Source: Thermoflexus hugenholtzii
Lineage (GTDB): Bacteria; Chloroflexota; Anaerolineae; Thermoflexales; Thermoflexaceae
Assembly (NCBI RefSeq): GCF_018771565.1
Contig: NZ_CP076326.1
Coordinates: 2,604,001 to 2,668,000 of the forward strand
Direction of reading: 5' to 3'
Length of the DNA stretch: 64,000 bases
Shown: positions 8,791 to 16,224 of the stretch, one piece after another
Layout: each line of letters begins with the position of its first letter
Position numbering within the stretch: position 1 is the first letter of the stretch
Position numbers and translations under genes: made by a program
Notes under the pieces: generated by a model
Database searches by the model: none
What the model was told of the DNA's origin: nothing
What the model saw: only the letters and a program-made list of their open reading frames with translations

Positions 8791-8971
8791 TGGCTCGGAT
8801 TCTGATCGATACATACGGGGTGGCCGCCGCGTGCCTACTACCGACCTCCTCATCGCAGGCGTCGCCCTGGTCCATGGCTGTGAGGTGTGGCATTTCGGAG
8901 ATTCTCATTTCAAGGTGATGGAGGACTTCGGCGGACCCTCCCAACGGGATCTGGCTCCTCGTTCCATTTGA
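8790..8971 (+). pseudogene. vapC toxin remnant with internal deletion and frameshift
   Basis: From the ATG the frame reads MARILIDT, the beginning of a PIN-domain toxin with its first catalytic aspartate. It then loses the family pattern within a few codons. In the +2 frame, from about 8830, the sequence reads RVPTTDLLIAGVAL and then CEVWHFGDSHFKVM, which is the conserved C-terminal half of VapC with the TD pair, ending at TGA 8969-8971. A normal VapC has about 130 residues, so roughly 200 bp of the middle are missing and the two halves are out of frame. The product cannot be a working ribonuclease. Confidence 0.8.
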
Positions 8972-9040
8972 GCGCAACCAGAACATGGAAGTTCATCCCC
9001 CCGCTTCTTGCTCCTAAGTAGGAAGATCAAATCCAATTAC

Positions 9041-9147
9041 TGTAGCCGCGACCTCTTGTGTCAGCGAAGACCGGGGTTCGGGGCGGAATCTCCTCCTACA
9101 AAGTCTCAAGAATGAAGGTTCGGGGCTAAAGCCCCTCCTACAAAAAG
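9041..9147. repeat. TGTAGGAG-family repeat fragments
   Basis: Two degenerate units stand in tandem: CTGTAGCCGCGACC through CTCCTCCTACAAAG, then GGGGCTAAAGCCCCTCCTAC. The gap 8972-9394 holds only these repeats, the second long direct repeat and further arms; no gene is supported there. Confidence 0.65.
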
Positions 9148-9157
9148 ATCGATGCTC

Positions 9158-9327
9158 TGTAGGAGCGGCTTCAGCCGCGACCTTCGCAGGATCGAAGAAG
9201 ACGAGGGTTCAGAGTTGAAGGCCCTCCCGTCAGAAGCGACCGGCGGCGCCATGAAGGACGACGGTTCTTCCTGCAGGAGCCGCTTTCGCCCCGACCCTGG
9301 CGCCATCGAAGACCCCAAGTTCGGGGC
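9158..9327. repeat. 170-bp direct repeat, copy 2
   Basis: This is the gap-free partner of 8278-8447 (about 164 of 170 bases identical). At its right end it continues into GGGGCTAAAGCCCCTCCTGC, a canonical right arm, whereas copy 1 has a degenerate one. Copy 2 is therefore the more complete unit. Confidence 0.85.
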
Positions 9328-9390
9328 TAAAGCCCCTCCTGCAAAAAGATCAACAAGATCAATGCCGTAGGAGCTTCCGCCGCGACCTTT
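9328..9390. repeat. TGTAGGAG-family repeat, right arm plus half unit
   Basis: The end of the right arm of copy 2 (CCCCTCCTGC) is followed by GTAGGAGCTTCCGCCGCGAC, a short half unit directly against the stop codon of the ABC permease gene at 9395. Confidence 0.6.
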
Positions 9391-9394
9391 CCCT

Positions 9395-10177
9395 TCATCC
9401 CCCCGCGCTGGTGTAGTGGCGCAGGGCGTAGCGCCAGAAGGCCCGGCTGACGGCAAACAGGACGGCGGCGATGGCCAGGCCCGTCACGACCCCCGCCGGC
9501 CGCAACCAGCCCAGCACCGCCTGAGCGGGCACCGTGGTGATGAAGGCGATGGGGACGATGAAGGTGAGGACGATCCGGACCCAGGTGGGAAACGCCGTCA
9601 CCGGGAAGCGGCCGGCTTCGAAGAAGGTGTAGATGAGCTCCATGATGTTGCCGACCTCCACGAACCAGAACGAGAGGGTGATGAGGATCATCAAGAGGGA
9701 GTAAAAGATCACCAGGCCGGCGAGCAGCATCACCCCGAACAGGAGCAGCCGATCCGCCGGGGGCCAGCCCAGCCGGGCGAGGGCCCAGGCCACCACCCCC
9801 AGACCCAGCAGGATATCCGTGAGGTGCCAGATCTGCATCCGCTGGAAGGAGACCAGAAACTGACTGTCCAGCGGGCGCAGCAGGACGAAATCCAGCGTCC
9901 CCTGGCGGATGGCCTCCGGGATCTCCTCCAGGTTGGGGCGCAGGAGAGCGGCCATGATCCCCTCGAAGGCGATGAAGAGCCCGGCCACGATGAGGGCCTC
10001 CTCGTAGCGCCAGCCCCCCAGCCGCGGCCGGTGCATGAAAAACACCTGCAGCGCGGCCAGGGTCCAGAGGGAGGACGCCACCGCCACCAGGGCATTGGCC
10101 AGGAAGTCCGCCCGATATTCCATGGCCGCCATGAGGTTCGCCTGAAAGAAACGGAGGAGAACCCGCAGGTAGGTCAT
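9395..10177 (-). CDS. ABC-2 family transporter permease (ABC2_membrane_6 type)
   Basis: A 260-residue membrane protein with about six hydrophobic segments. The family signature is visible: YRADFLANAL near residue 20, GWRYEEALIVAGLF near 55, and GTLDFVLLRPLDSQF near 95. Such permeases usually come as a pair beside an ATPase gene and export drugs, lipids or polysaccharides. Here neither a second permease nor an ATPase is adjacent; the 3' side is repeat DNA. The ATG at 10177 overlaps the preceding TGA by four bases (ATGA), which decides the start over the ATG at 10189. Confidence 0.8.
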   Translation of the reverse strand: MTYLRVLLRFFQANLMAAMEYRADFLANALVAVASSLWTLAALQVFFMHRPRLGGWRYEEALIVAGLFIAFEGIMAALLRPNLEEIPEAIRQGTLDFVLLRPLDSQFLVSFQRMQIWHLTDILLGLGVVAWALARLGWPPADRLLLFGVMLLAGLVIFYSLLMILITLSFWFVEVGNIMELIYTFFEAGRFPVTAFPTWVRIVLTFIVPIAFITTVPAQAVLGWLRPAGVVTGLAIAAVLFAVSRAFWRYALRHYTSAGG

Positions 10178-10641
10178 CCCAGGCGCCACTCCACCCGATA
10201 GCCGAAGCCCCGGGTGTTGTCGATCCAGCGGACCCAGCGCGGGGTGATGCGGTAGAGGCGAGCGTGGGCCAGGGCCTGGGGCAGCTCCTCAACGAAGCGG
10301 AACTTGGCCCGGTAGCGGGCCATCACCTGCGCCTGCTCCTCGGGGTCCTCCACCGGATCCGCCCGTCCGGTCAGCTGGAGGCCCTGGATGGTCCGCCAGT
10401 CCCACGGCTCCCCGTGGATCGTGACGGCGACCTCCGGGCGGTTCAGGAGATGACGGGTGTGGCGGCTCTCGGGGGATGAAAAGAAATACAGCCGTAACCC
10501 ATCGTCGTGGACGAAATAGAGAGAAGCCGCGTAGGGCTGGCCCGCCTCGTCGGCCGTGGCCAGGGTGAGGGTGGAGCGCTGGCTGAGGAAGCGGAGCACC
10601 GCCTCCCAGATCTCCCCGGTGTGGGTCGCGACCGGTTCCAT
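10174..10641 (-). CDS. pyridoxamine 5'-phosphate oxidase-family flavoprotein
   Basis: About 155 residues forming the split beta-barrel of the PNPOx-like family. TLATADEAGQPYAASLYFV lies near residue 25, then the LRLYFFSSPESRHTRHL flavin-phosphate region, and the conserved GLQLTGRA strand. Members bind FMN, F420 or heme; the ligand here is not clear. An ATG at 10668 is also in frame but lies only seven bases from the tRNA 3' end, so the ATG at 10641 is preferred, without a strong ribosome site for either. It overlaps the downstream permease by four bases. Confidence 0.75.
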   Translation of the reverse strand: MEPVATHTGEIWEAVLRFLSQRSTLTLATADEAGQPYAASLYFVHDDGLRLYFFSSPESRHTRHLLNRPEVAVTIHGEPWDWRTIQGLQLTGRADPVEDPEEQAQVMARYRAKFRFVEELPQALAHARLYRITPRWVRWIDNTRGFGYRVEWRLG

Positions 10642-10674
10642 AAAGAAACGATCCCGGGCTCGCTGCATCTCAGG

Positions 10675-10760
10675 TGGGCCGGGCGGGAGTCGAACCCGCA
10701 CGCCCCTCCCGGGGCAGCAGATTTTAAGTCTGCCGCGTCTGCCGATTCCGCCACCGGCCC
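10675..10760 (-). tRNA. tRNA-Leu (anticodon UAA)
   Basis: The minus strand folds as an 86-nt class II tRNA: acceptor GGGCCGG pairs with CCGGCCC, the D-arm contains GGCGGAATCGGCAGAC, the anticodon loop is CTTAAAA (anticodon TAA), a long variable arm TGCCCCGGGAGGGGCG follows, and the T-loop is GGTTCGACTCC. Discriminator A is followed by CCT, so the CCA tail is not fully encoded. Confidence 0.95.
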
Positions 10761-10939
10761 ATGGGAGCGGCATTTCTATCTTATCACCGTCCACGCCCCT
10801 TTGCGAAACGATCACCGGCCTGAAGCAGGATCCCTGCCCGCTCAAGCGTCTGGGACCTCCGGGGAGATCGCCTTATCATAGAGGCGTAGAGGATCCGGTC
10901 GCATCGGAGACGCTCCCATCCCCGGCGAGGAGGGTCACG

Positions 10940-11923
10940 ATGGAGCTGGGCGAGTGGCTGTCCCGCGGGCTCTCGCTGACATGGCGGTATAAATCCCTCT
11001 GGCTCTTCGGCGTCCTGACCGCCCTGGGCACGGGCGCGCCGCGCCTTTCGGGCAACTTCAACTTCTCGTTCAGAACCTCCATGCCGCCTCAGCCGTGGCC
11101 CCCCGGCTTCCCGGAGGCCGTGCGCCGGTGGCTGGATCAGAACTGGCCCCTCATGCTGCTCACGATCCTGGGGCTGATCGCCTTCTCCCTCCTGCTTCAG
11201 CTGCTGGCCCTCTGGGCCCAGGGGGCGCTGATCCTGGGAGCCGGCGAGGCCGCTGCGGGGCGCTCCCCGCAACTCGCACCCCTGGGGCGTCGGGCGGCGG
11301 CTCGCTTCCTGCGACTGATCGGGATCATGATCGTGCTGGGCGCCCCCGGCTTCCTCCTTACCCTGATCCTGGTCCTCGGGATGGTGGGCGGGACGTTGTT
11401 GTTCTTCCTCGCCCGCCAGGAAGGCGCGCGGATCGCCGGCCTGGTCCTGGCCTTCCTCGTTTTCTTCCTCGCGCTGGGCTGTCTGCTGATCCTAACGGCG
11501 GTCATGCACCTGTGGTCCCGCCTGGCCCTGCGGGCGGCGTTGCTGGAGGACCTGCCGTGGATCGCCGCCCTGCGCCGGGGGCTGCAGCTCGGCCTGCGCC
11601 GCATCGGGGCCCTCCTCCTGACCTGGCTGGTCCTGGACGTCGGCGTACTGGGGGTGACGGAGTTCCTCCTCAGCTTCCTGAGCGCGATCCCCCTCCTGCT
11701 CTTCACGGGCGCCGCGCTGGCCGTCTTCTTCGGGCGCGGAGGGCCTGTGGAGATCTCCACAATGTTCCGGTTCGGCGTCGCTCTGATCGCGGGGGCCCTC
11801 TGCCTGGTCCTCCTCAGCCGGGCGCTGATGGCGCCCATCGTCACCTATGCGGAGACCGTCTGGACCCTGGCCTACCGCGCGTGGGCGGGGCTGCCCGCGG
11901 GATCCGCCGGCGAGGAGGATTAA
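10940..11923 (+). CDS. multi-pass membrane protein of unknown function
   Basis: A 327-residue protein that begins MELGEWLSRGLSLTWRYKSLW, an amphipathic lead seen in DUF7544/glycerophosphoryl-diester-esterase-like membrane proteins. At least six hydrophobic segments follow, including long Leu/Ile/Val runs around residues 70-95, 130-185 and 215-310. No catalytic motif is seen. GAGGAGGG lies before the ATG at 10940; the frame is open further upstream across the tRNA but is not coding there. It lies three bases before the epimerase gene and is probably co-transcribed with it. Confidence 0.72.
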   Translation: MELGEWLSRGLSLTWRYKSLWLFGVLTALGTGAPRLSGNFNFSFRTSMPPQPWPPGFPEAVRRWLDQNWPLMLLTILGLIAFSLLLQLLALWAQGALILGAGEAAAGRSPQLAPLGRRAAARFLRLIGIMIVLGAPGFLLTLILVLGMVGGTLLFFLARQEGARIAGLVLAFLVFFLALGCLLILTAVMHLWSRLALRAALLEDLPWIAALRRGLQLGLRRIGALLLTWLVLDVGVLGVTEFLLSFLSAIPLLLFTGAALAVFFGRGGPVEISTMFRFGVALIAGALCLVLLSRALMAPIVTYAETVWTLAYRAWAGLPAGSAGEED

Positions 11924-11926
11924 GCG

Positions 11927-12937
11927 ATGCGGGCGCTGATCACCGGGGGGACGGGCTTTGTCGGGGCGAACCTGGCCGCCTATCTTCGTCAGCAAGGATG
12001 GACGGTGCGGATCCTGCGGCGGGCCACGTCCTCCTTGAAGGCGGTGGAGGACCTGGATGTGGAGCACGCTATCGGGGATGTGCTCGAGCCGGAGAGCCTG
12101 CGGCCGGCTATGGTGGGCTGTGAAGTGGTCTTCCACACCGCCGCGGTCTCCGCTTACTGGCGCACCCCGGGGGAGCAGATCCTGCGGGTCAACATCGAGG
12201 GCACGCGGAACGTCCTCGCCGTCGCCCGGGAGATGAACATCCGGCGGGTGGTGCTGACCAGCTCCCTGGCCGCCCTGGGGGTGCCGGCCGATGGAACCCT
12301 GCTGACCGAGGACCATCCCTACAACCTGCCGCCGGGACGCTTCCTCTACGGATACAGCAAGGCGATGGCCGAGGCCATCGCCCGGGTCTTCGTCGCCCAG
12401 GGGCTGGACGTGGTCATCGTGAACCCCTCCGTCATCCTGGGCCCTCGCGACCACCACCGCATCTCCGGGAGCCTGATCCTGGAGATGGCCCGGGGACGTG
12501 TGCCCGCCCTCCCCCCCGGCGGGGTGAACGTGGTGGCGGTGGAGGACGTGGCCCGAGGGCACCTCCTGGCCCTGCAATACGGGCGGCCCGGGGAGCGCTA
12601 CATCCTGGGCGGCGAGAACCTGACCTACCGGGATCTGGCCCAACAGATCGCCGAGGTGGTGGGCGTCCCGGCCCCCTCCCGCGTGCTTCCGCGCCGGATC
12701 GTGAAAGCCCTGGCGGAGGCCGCCCGCCTCGCCGCGGCCCTCGGGCTCCCCCTGCCCGTGGGTCCAGACCAGCTCTGGCTGAGCGCCCACTTCATCTGGT
12801 GCGATGGACGCAAGGCCGAGGCCGAGCTGGGCTACCGCCCCGAGATCCCGGTCCGCGAGGCCATCCGGCGGGCATGGGAATGGTATCAGGCTCACGGGGA
12901 AGGGCCCTCCAGGGCCTCCCCAGCCCTCCGCTCCTGA
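11927..12937 (+). CDS. NAD(P)-dependent sugar epimerase/dehydratase (extended SDR)
   Basis: A 336-residue extended short-chain dehydrogenase. The Rossmann motif TGGTGFVGANL is at residues 5-15. The acidic strand DLDVEHAIGDV is near 45, the catalytic serine region LTSSLAALG near 110, and the YxxxK active site YGYSKAMAE near 143. NPSVILGPRDHH near 168 is typical of the dihydroflavonol-reductase-like and hopanoid-associated epimerase subgroup. The substrate is unknown; a nucleotide sugar or isoprenoid ketone is possible. Confidence 0.85.
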   Translation: MRALITGGTGFVGANLAAYLRQQGWTVRILRRATSSLKAVEDLDVEHAIGDVLEPESLRPAMVGCEVVFHTAAVSAYWRTPGEQILRVNIEGTRNVLAVAREMNIRRVVLTSSLAALGVPADGTLLTEDHPYNLPPGRFLYGYSKAMAEAIARVFVAQGLDVVIVNPSVILGPRDHHRISGSLILEMARGRVPALPPGGVNVVAVEDVARGHLLALQYGRPGERYILGGENLTYRDLAQQIAEVVGVPAPSRVLPRRIVKALAEAARLAAALGLPLPVGPDQLWLSAHFIWCDGRKAEAELGYRPEIPVREAIRRAWEWYQAHGEGPSRASPALRS

Positions 12938-12955
12938 ACCCGGGACCCCAGCAAT

Positions 12956-12983
12956 GTAGGGCAACTGCTCGCAGTTGCCCTAC
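12956..12983. repeat. perfect 13-bp inverted repeat
   Basis: GTAGGGCAACTGC and its exact complement are separated by two bases. It lies 18 bp after the epimerase stop and has no T-run, so it may be a REP-like element or a weak bidirectional terminator rather than a classical one. Confidence 0.7.
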
Positions 12984-13006
12984 CATGTCCCGAATCCCCC
13001 GGCCGC

Positions 13007-13035
13007 TTGACGGATCCTTCCCCCTGGCCTAAAAT
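13007..13035 (+). promoter_or_regulatory. sigma-70-type promoter of the niacin operon
   Basis: TTGACG at 13007-13012 and TAAAAT at 13030-13035 are separated by exactly 17 bp. The expected transcription start is near 13042, about 42 bases before the pncA ATG. Confidence 0.75.
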
Positions 13036-13049
13036 CTGTCATGACAGAT
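13034..13049. promoter_or_regulatory. palindromic operator, probable NiaR site
   Basis: ATCTGTCATGACAGAT is a perfect 16-bp palindrome that overlaps the end of the -10 box and the predicted transcription start. A second, looser TTGTC...GACAA pair follows at 13054-13070. A repressor bound here would block the promoter, and a 3H-domain repressor gene is the second gene of this operon. Confidence 0.65.
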
Positions 13050-13083
13050 GACTTGTCAAATGTCTCGACAAAAGGAGGACCCC

Positions 13084-13698
13084 ATGGGGCGGATGGTGGA
13101 GGTGCCCGAGTATTCGCTGGCGCCCTCGGTGGAGGTGGATCCCCGAACCACCGCGCTGATCGTGGTGGATATGCAGAACGACTTCGTCCACCCTCAGGGT
13201 AAGCTCTTCGTCCCTGACGCCCCGGCGACGGTCCCCCGCATCCGGCGGCTCCTGGACATGGCCCGCTCCGGCGGCATGTTCGTCGTCTTCACCCAGGACA
13301 CTCACTATCCCGGGGACCCTGAGTTCCCCATCTGGGGGGAACATTGCGTAGCCGGGACGTGGGGATGGGAGATCGTGGAGGAGCTGAAGCCTCAGGAAGG
13401 GGAGCTGGTGCTGCCCAAGCGCCGCTACGATGCCTTCTACGGGACGCCTCTGGAGCATGAGCTGCGGCTGCGGGGCATCCGGGATCTGGTGATCTGCGGG
13501 ACGGTGGCCAGCATCTGCGTGCATTACACCGCGGCCAGCGCGGCCCTGCGCTGGTTCCACGTCATCATCCCGGTGGATGCCACCTCAGCGTTGCACCCCT
13601 TCGACATGGAGGCCGCCAACCGCCAGACGGCCTTCCTGTTCCGGGGCACCCTGACCACGGTGGATGCCCTGCGGGTGCGCGCGCCTGCGGCAGCCTGA
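13084..13698 (+). CDS. pncA: nicotinamidase (cysteine hydrolase of the isochorismatase fold)
   Basis: A 204-residue cytosolic enzyme that should convert nicotinamide to nicotinic acid for NAD salvage. The catalytic triad is visible: Asp in VVDMQNDF near residue 26, Lys in LPKRRYDAF near 117, and Cys in GTVASICVHYTA near 144. The metal-site region QDTHYPGDPEF followed by EHCVAGTWGWE resembles nicotinamidases more than other isochorismatase-like hydrolases. AAGGAGG precedes the ATG at 13084; upstream codons to 13048 are untranslated leader. The niaR and transporter genes immediately after it strengthen the assignment. Confidence 0.82.
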   Translation: MGRMVEVPEYSLAPSVEVDPRTTALIVVDMQNDFVHPQGKLFVPDAPATVPRIRRLLDMARSGGMFVVFTQDTHYPGDPEFPIWGEHCVAGTWGWEIVEELKPQEGELVLPKRRYDAFYGTPLEHELRLRGIRDLVICGTVASICVHYTAASAALRWFHVIIPVDATSALHPFDMEAANRQTAFLFRGTLTTVDALRVRAPAAA

Positions 13699-13709
13699 AG
13701 AGGAAGGAC

Positions 13710-14255
13710 ATGGCCCTCCGGAAGCAGCCCATCGCCGAGCGGCCGGCGGGCCCGGAAGCACGCCGGGCCCGCCTCCTGGAGCTCCTGCAAGCGGCCGACC
13801 GTCCCCTCACCGGGACGGAGCTGGCCCGCCGGCTGGGAGCCAGCCGGCAGCTCATCGTGCAGGACATCGCGGTGCTGCGGGCGGCCGGGGTGGAGATCCT
13901 CGCCACCCCCCGCGGGTATCTCCTCCCACGCGCCCATCCCGCCCACCGCACCCTGGTGGCGGTCCGCCACACCCCTGAGCAGACCGAGGACGAGCTCACG
14001 CTGCTGGTGGACCTGGGGGTGAAGGTCGTGGACGTCATCGTGGAGCACCCCATCTACGGGGAGCTGCGGGGCAGCCTCCACGTGGCCTCCCGGGAGGACG
14101 TCCGCCAGTTCATAGAGGCCGTCCGCCGGACCGGCGCCCGCTTGCTGAGCGAGCTCACGGAGGGGCTCCACCTGCACACCCTGGAGGCCCGAAGCCCGGA
14201 GCTGCTGGCCCGCGCCCGGGAGGCCCTCCGTCAGCGCGGCTATCTGGTCGAATAA
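13710..14255 (+). CDS. niaR: niacin-responsive transcriptional repressor (HTH plus 3H domain)
   Basis: A 181-residue regulator. Residues about 15-70 form a winged helix (LTGTELARRLGASRQLIVQDI). Residues about 80-170 form a 3H domain, named for its conserved histidines, seen here in VRHTPEQTEDEL, VEHPIYGEL and GLHLHTLE. In characterised NiaR/YrxA proteins this domain senses nicotinic acid and the protein represses NAD biosynthesis or niacin uptake genes. Its position between pncA and a transporter, behind a palindromic promoter, suggests autoregulation of the whole operon. Confidence 0.85.
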   Translation: MALRKQPIAERPAGPEARRARLLELLQAADRPLTGTELARRLGASRQLIVQDIAVLRAAGVEILATPRGYLLPRAHPAHRTLVAVRHTPEQTEDELTLLVDLGVKVVDVIVEHPIYGELRGSLHVASREDVRQFIEAVRRTGARLLSELTEGLHLHTLEARSPELLARAREALRQRGYLVE

Positions 14256-14323
14256 GAAGGCCCGATGGGCCGAACCCAAACGCCACCTTTTCGGAGCGTG
14301 AAACTTCGGCAGGAGGTCTTCCC

Positions 14324-15667
14324 ATGACCACCGCCGCTCCAGCAACCTGGACCTTCGAGGAGGCCATCGATCGGGTAGGCCTCGGCCGCTTTCAATACAA
14401 GCTGATGGCCATCTGCGGGGCAGGGTGGGCGGCCGACGCGATGGAGGTGTTGCTGATCTCCTTCGCCCTGCCGGCCATCCGACAGGAGTGGAAGCTGACC
14501 ACCGCCCAGGCCGGCCTCCTGGGCACCGCCATCTTCCTCGGGATGCTGGCCGGGGCCTGGTTCTGGGGCACCCTCTCCGACCGCATCGGCCGGAAGCTGG
14601 GGTTCATCCTCACGGTGCTCATCGACTCCGGCTTCGGCCTGCTGTCAGCCTTCTCCCCCAACTTCGCCGCCCTGGTCCTCCTGCGAGCCCTCACCGGCTT
14701 CGGCGTGGGCGGCACGTTGCCGGTGGACTATGCGATCTTCGCCGAGTATCTCCCCCGCAAGCAGCGTGGGCGCTACCTGGTGTATCTGGAGGCCTTCTGG
14801 GCCCTGGGCGCCCTGGTCGCGGCCGGCCTGGCCTGGCTGATCGTGCCCCGGGTGGGCTGGCGGCCGCTGCTGGCCATCTCCGCCCTGCCCGGCCTCATCG
14901 TTTTCTGGATCCGTCGCTACGTCCCCGAGTCCCCTCGCTTCCTCCTGGTGCACGGCCGGGAGGAGGAGGCCCGGGCGATCCTGCGCCAGGTGGCCCGGGA
15001 GAACGGAGCCGCGCTGCCCGAGGACATCCGCCTCGTCGTCCCGCCCGCGCCGCAGGTGAGCGTGGGCGATCTGTGGCGTCAACCTTACACCCGCACCACC
15101 GCGCTGCTCTGGCTGATCTGGTTCGGCATCTCCCTCGGATACTACGGGGTGTTCACCTGGCTGCCCAGCCTCTTCGTGCAGCGGGGGATGACCTTCCTGC
15201 GGTCCTATGAATACATCTTCATCCTGACCCTGGCCCAGCTGCCGGGCTATTTCTCGGCGGCCTATCTGGTGGAGCGCCTCGGGCGGCGGATGACCCTGGG
15301 GCTGTATCTGATCGCCAGCGGTATCTTCACGTATCTCTTCGCCGTGGCGGTCTCGCTGCCCGCCTACGTCGCGGCGGCGATCTGGATGTCCTTCTTCGCC
15401 CTGGGAGCCTGGGGCGCCCTCTACGCCTACACCCCGGAGGCCTACCCCACCCAGCTGCGCACCACGGGGATGGGCGCGGCCAGCGGGATGACCCGCATCG
15501 CCGGCGCCCTGGCCCCCACCCTCGGCGGATATCTGCTGGGGGTCTCGATGCCGCTGGCCCTCACGGTTTTCGCCGCCGCCTACGTCCTCTCCGGGCTGGC
15601 CGCCCTCTCCCTGCCTTACGAGACCAAAGGCCAACCGCTGGCGGACGTGGTGGGAGAGCTTCGATAA
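14324..15667 (+). CDS. niaP: MFS transporter, probable niacin permease
   Basis: A 447-residue, 12-helix major facilitator. The amino end GLGRFQYKLMAICGAGWAAD and the loop motif GTLSDRIGRKLG are typical of the sugar/metabolite:H+ symporter subgroup that contains the niacin transporter NiaP. VPESPRFLL follows helix 6. The operon (nicotinamidase, NiaR repressor) makes niacin or nicotinamide the likely cargo; an aromatic acid is the alternative suggested by the fold. GGCAGGAGG precedes the ATG. Confidence 0.78.
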   Translation: MTTAAPATWTFEEAIDRVGLGRFQYKLMAICGAGWAADAMEVLLISFALPAIRQEWKLTTAQAGLLGTAIFLGMLAGAWFWGTLSDRIGRKLGFILTVLIDSGFGLLSAFSPNFAALVLLRALTGFGVGGTLPVDYAIFAEYLPRKQRGRYLVYLEAFWALGALVAAGLAWLIVPRVGWRPLLAISALPGLIVFWIRRYVPESPRFLLVHGREEEARAILRQVARENGAALPEDIRLVVPPAPQVSVGDLWRQPYTRTTALLWLIWFGISLGYYGVFTWLPSLFVQRGMTFLRSYEYIFILTLAQLPGYFSAAYLVERLGRRMTLGLYLIASGIFTYLFAVAVSLPAYVAAAIWMSFFALGAWGALYAYTPEAYPTQLRTTGMGAASGMTRIAGALAPTLGGYLLGVSMPLALTVFAAAYVLSGLAALSLPYETKGQPLADVVGELR

Positions 15668-15676
15668 GCCGGGAAA

Positions 15677-15708
15677 CGGGCGGGGAGACCGTCCTGGATC
15701 TCCCCGCC
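15677..15708. terminator. bidirectional hairpin between convergent genes
   Basis: GGGCGGGGAGA and TCTCCCCGCCC form an 11-bp stem with a 10-base loop between the niacin transporter (plus) and the DUF393 gene (minus). No T-run follows on either side. Confidence 0.6.
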
Positions 15709-15722
15709 CATTCGTCCCGCCG

Positions 15723-16109
15723 CTACGCGCCGCACTCCTCCGGATGCTCCTCGCAATACGGGCGCACGCCGGGCAATCGCCCTCGATGCCGGGCGATTTG
15801 CTCGTATAGGCCGTCCGCAAGCCACCGGATCGGAGGGAAAGCATAGAGCCGAAGGAGCCCCGGCCAGCCGAGGGCACCGCCCAGGGCGGCCAGGACCGCC
15901 GCCGCGCCCCGATGGCGCCGCCCATCGGGGGTGATCGCCCAGGCCGCCTCCTCGCACTGCGCCCGGGTCAAGCCGTAGCGCTCCGGCGCGCCCGGCCGCT
16001 GGCAGGGCACCAGCCGGACCCGCCCCCGTCGGTCCCAGCGCCGGATCCAGCGGGCTGCGCGGGTGCAGAAGCCACACCGTCCATCGAAGATCAGCACGAT
16101 CTCCCCCAT
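15723..16109 (-). CDS. DCC-family (DUF393) thiol-disulfide oxidoreductase-like protein
   Basis: A 128-residue protein with the DxxCxxC motif (DGRCGFC) at residues 9-15, which names the DCC family. WIRRWDRRGRVRLVPCQ follows, and later the FPPIRWLADGLYEQIARHR segment that is conserved in the family. A redox role is assumed from the CxxC; the substrate is not known. GGGGAGGTGGG precedes the ATG at 16109, so the longer open frame to 16196 is not needed. Confidence 0.82.
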   Translation of the reverse strand: MGEIVLIFDGRCGFCTRAARWIRRWDRRGRVRLVPCQRPGAPERYGLTRAQCEEAAWAITPDGRRHRGAAAVLAALGGALGWPGLLRLYAFPPIRWLADGLYEQIARHRGRLPGVRPYCEEHPEECGA

Positions 16110-16224
16110 CGCTCCCACCTCCCCTTCCCTCCAAGCATACTGCCGTCGCGTCGGTTGCAGGCACGCCCCGGCTCGGCTACACTCACTGAGAAGCATCCAA
16201 TCGGGTCGCCCGGCGGGAGGTGGG

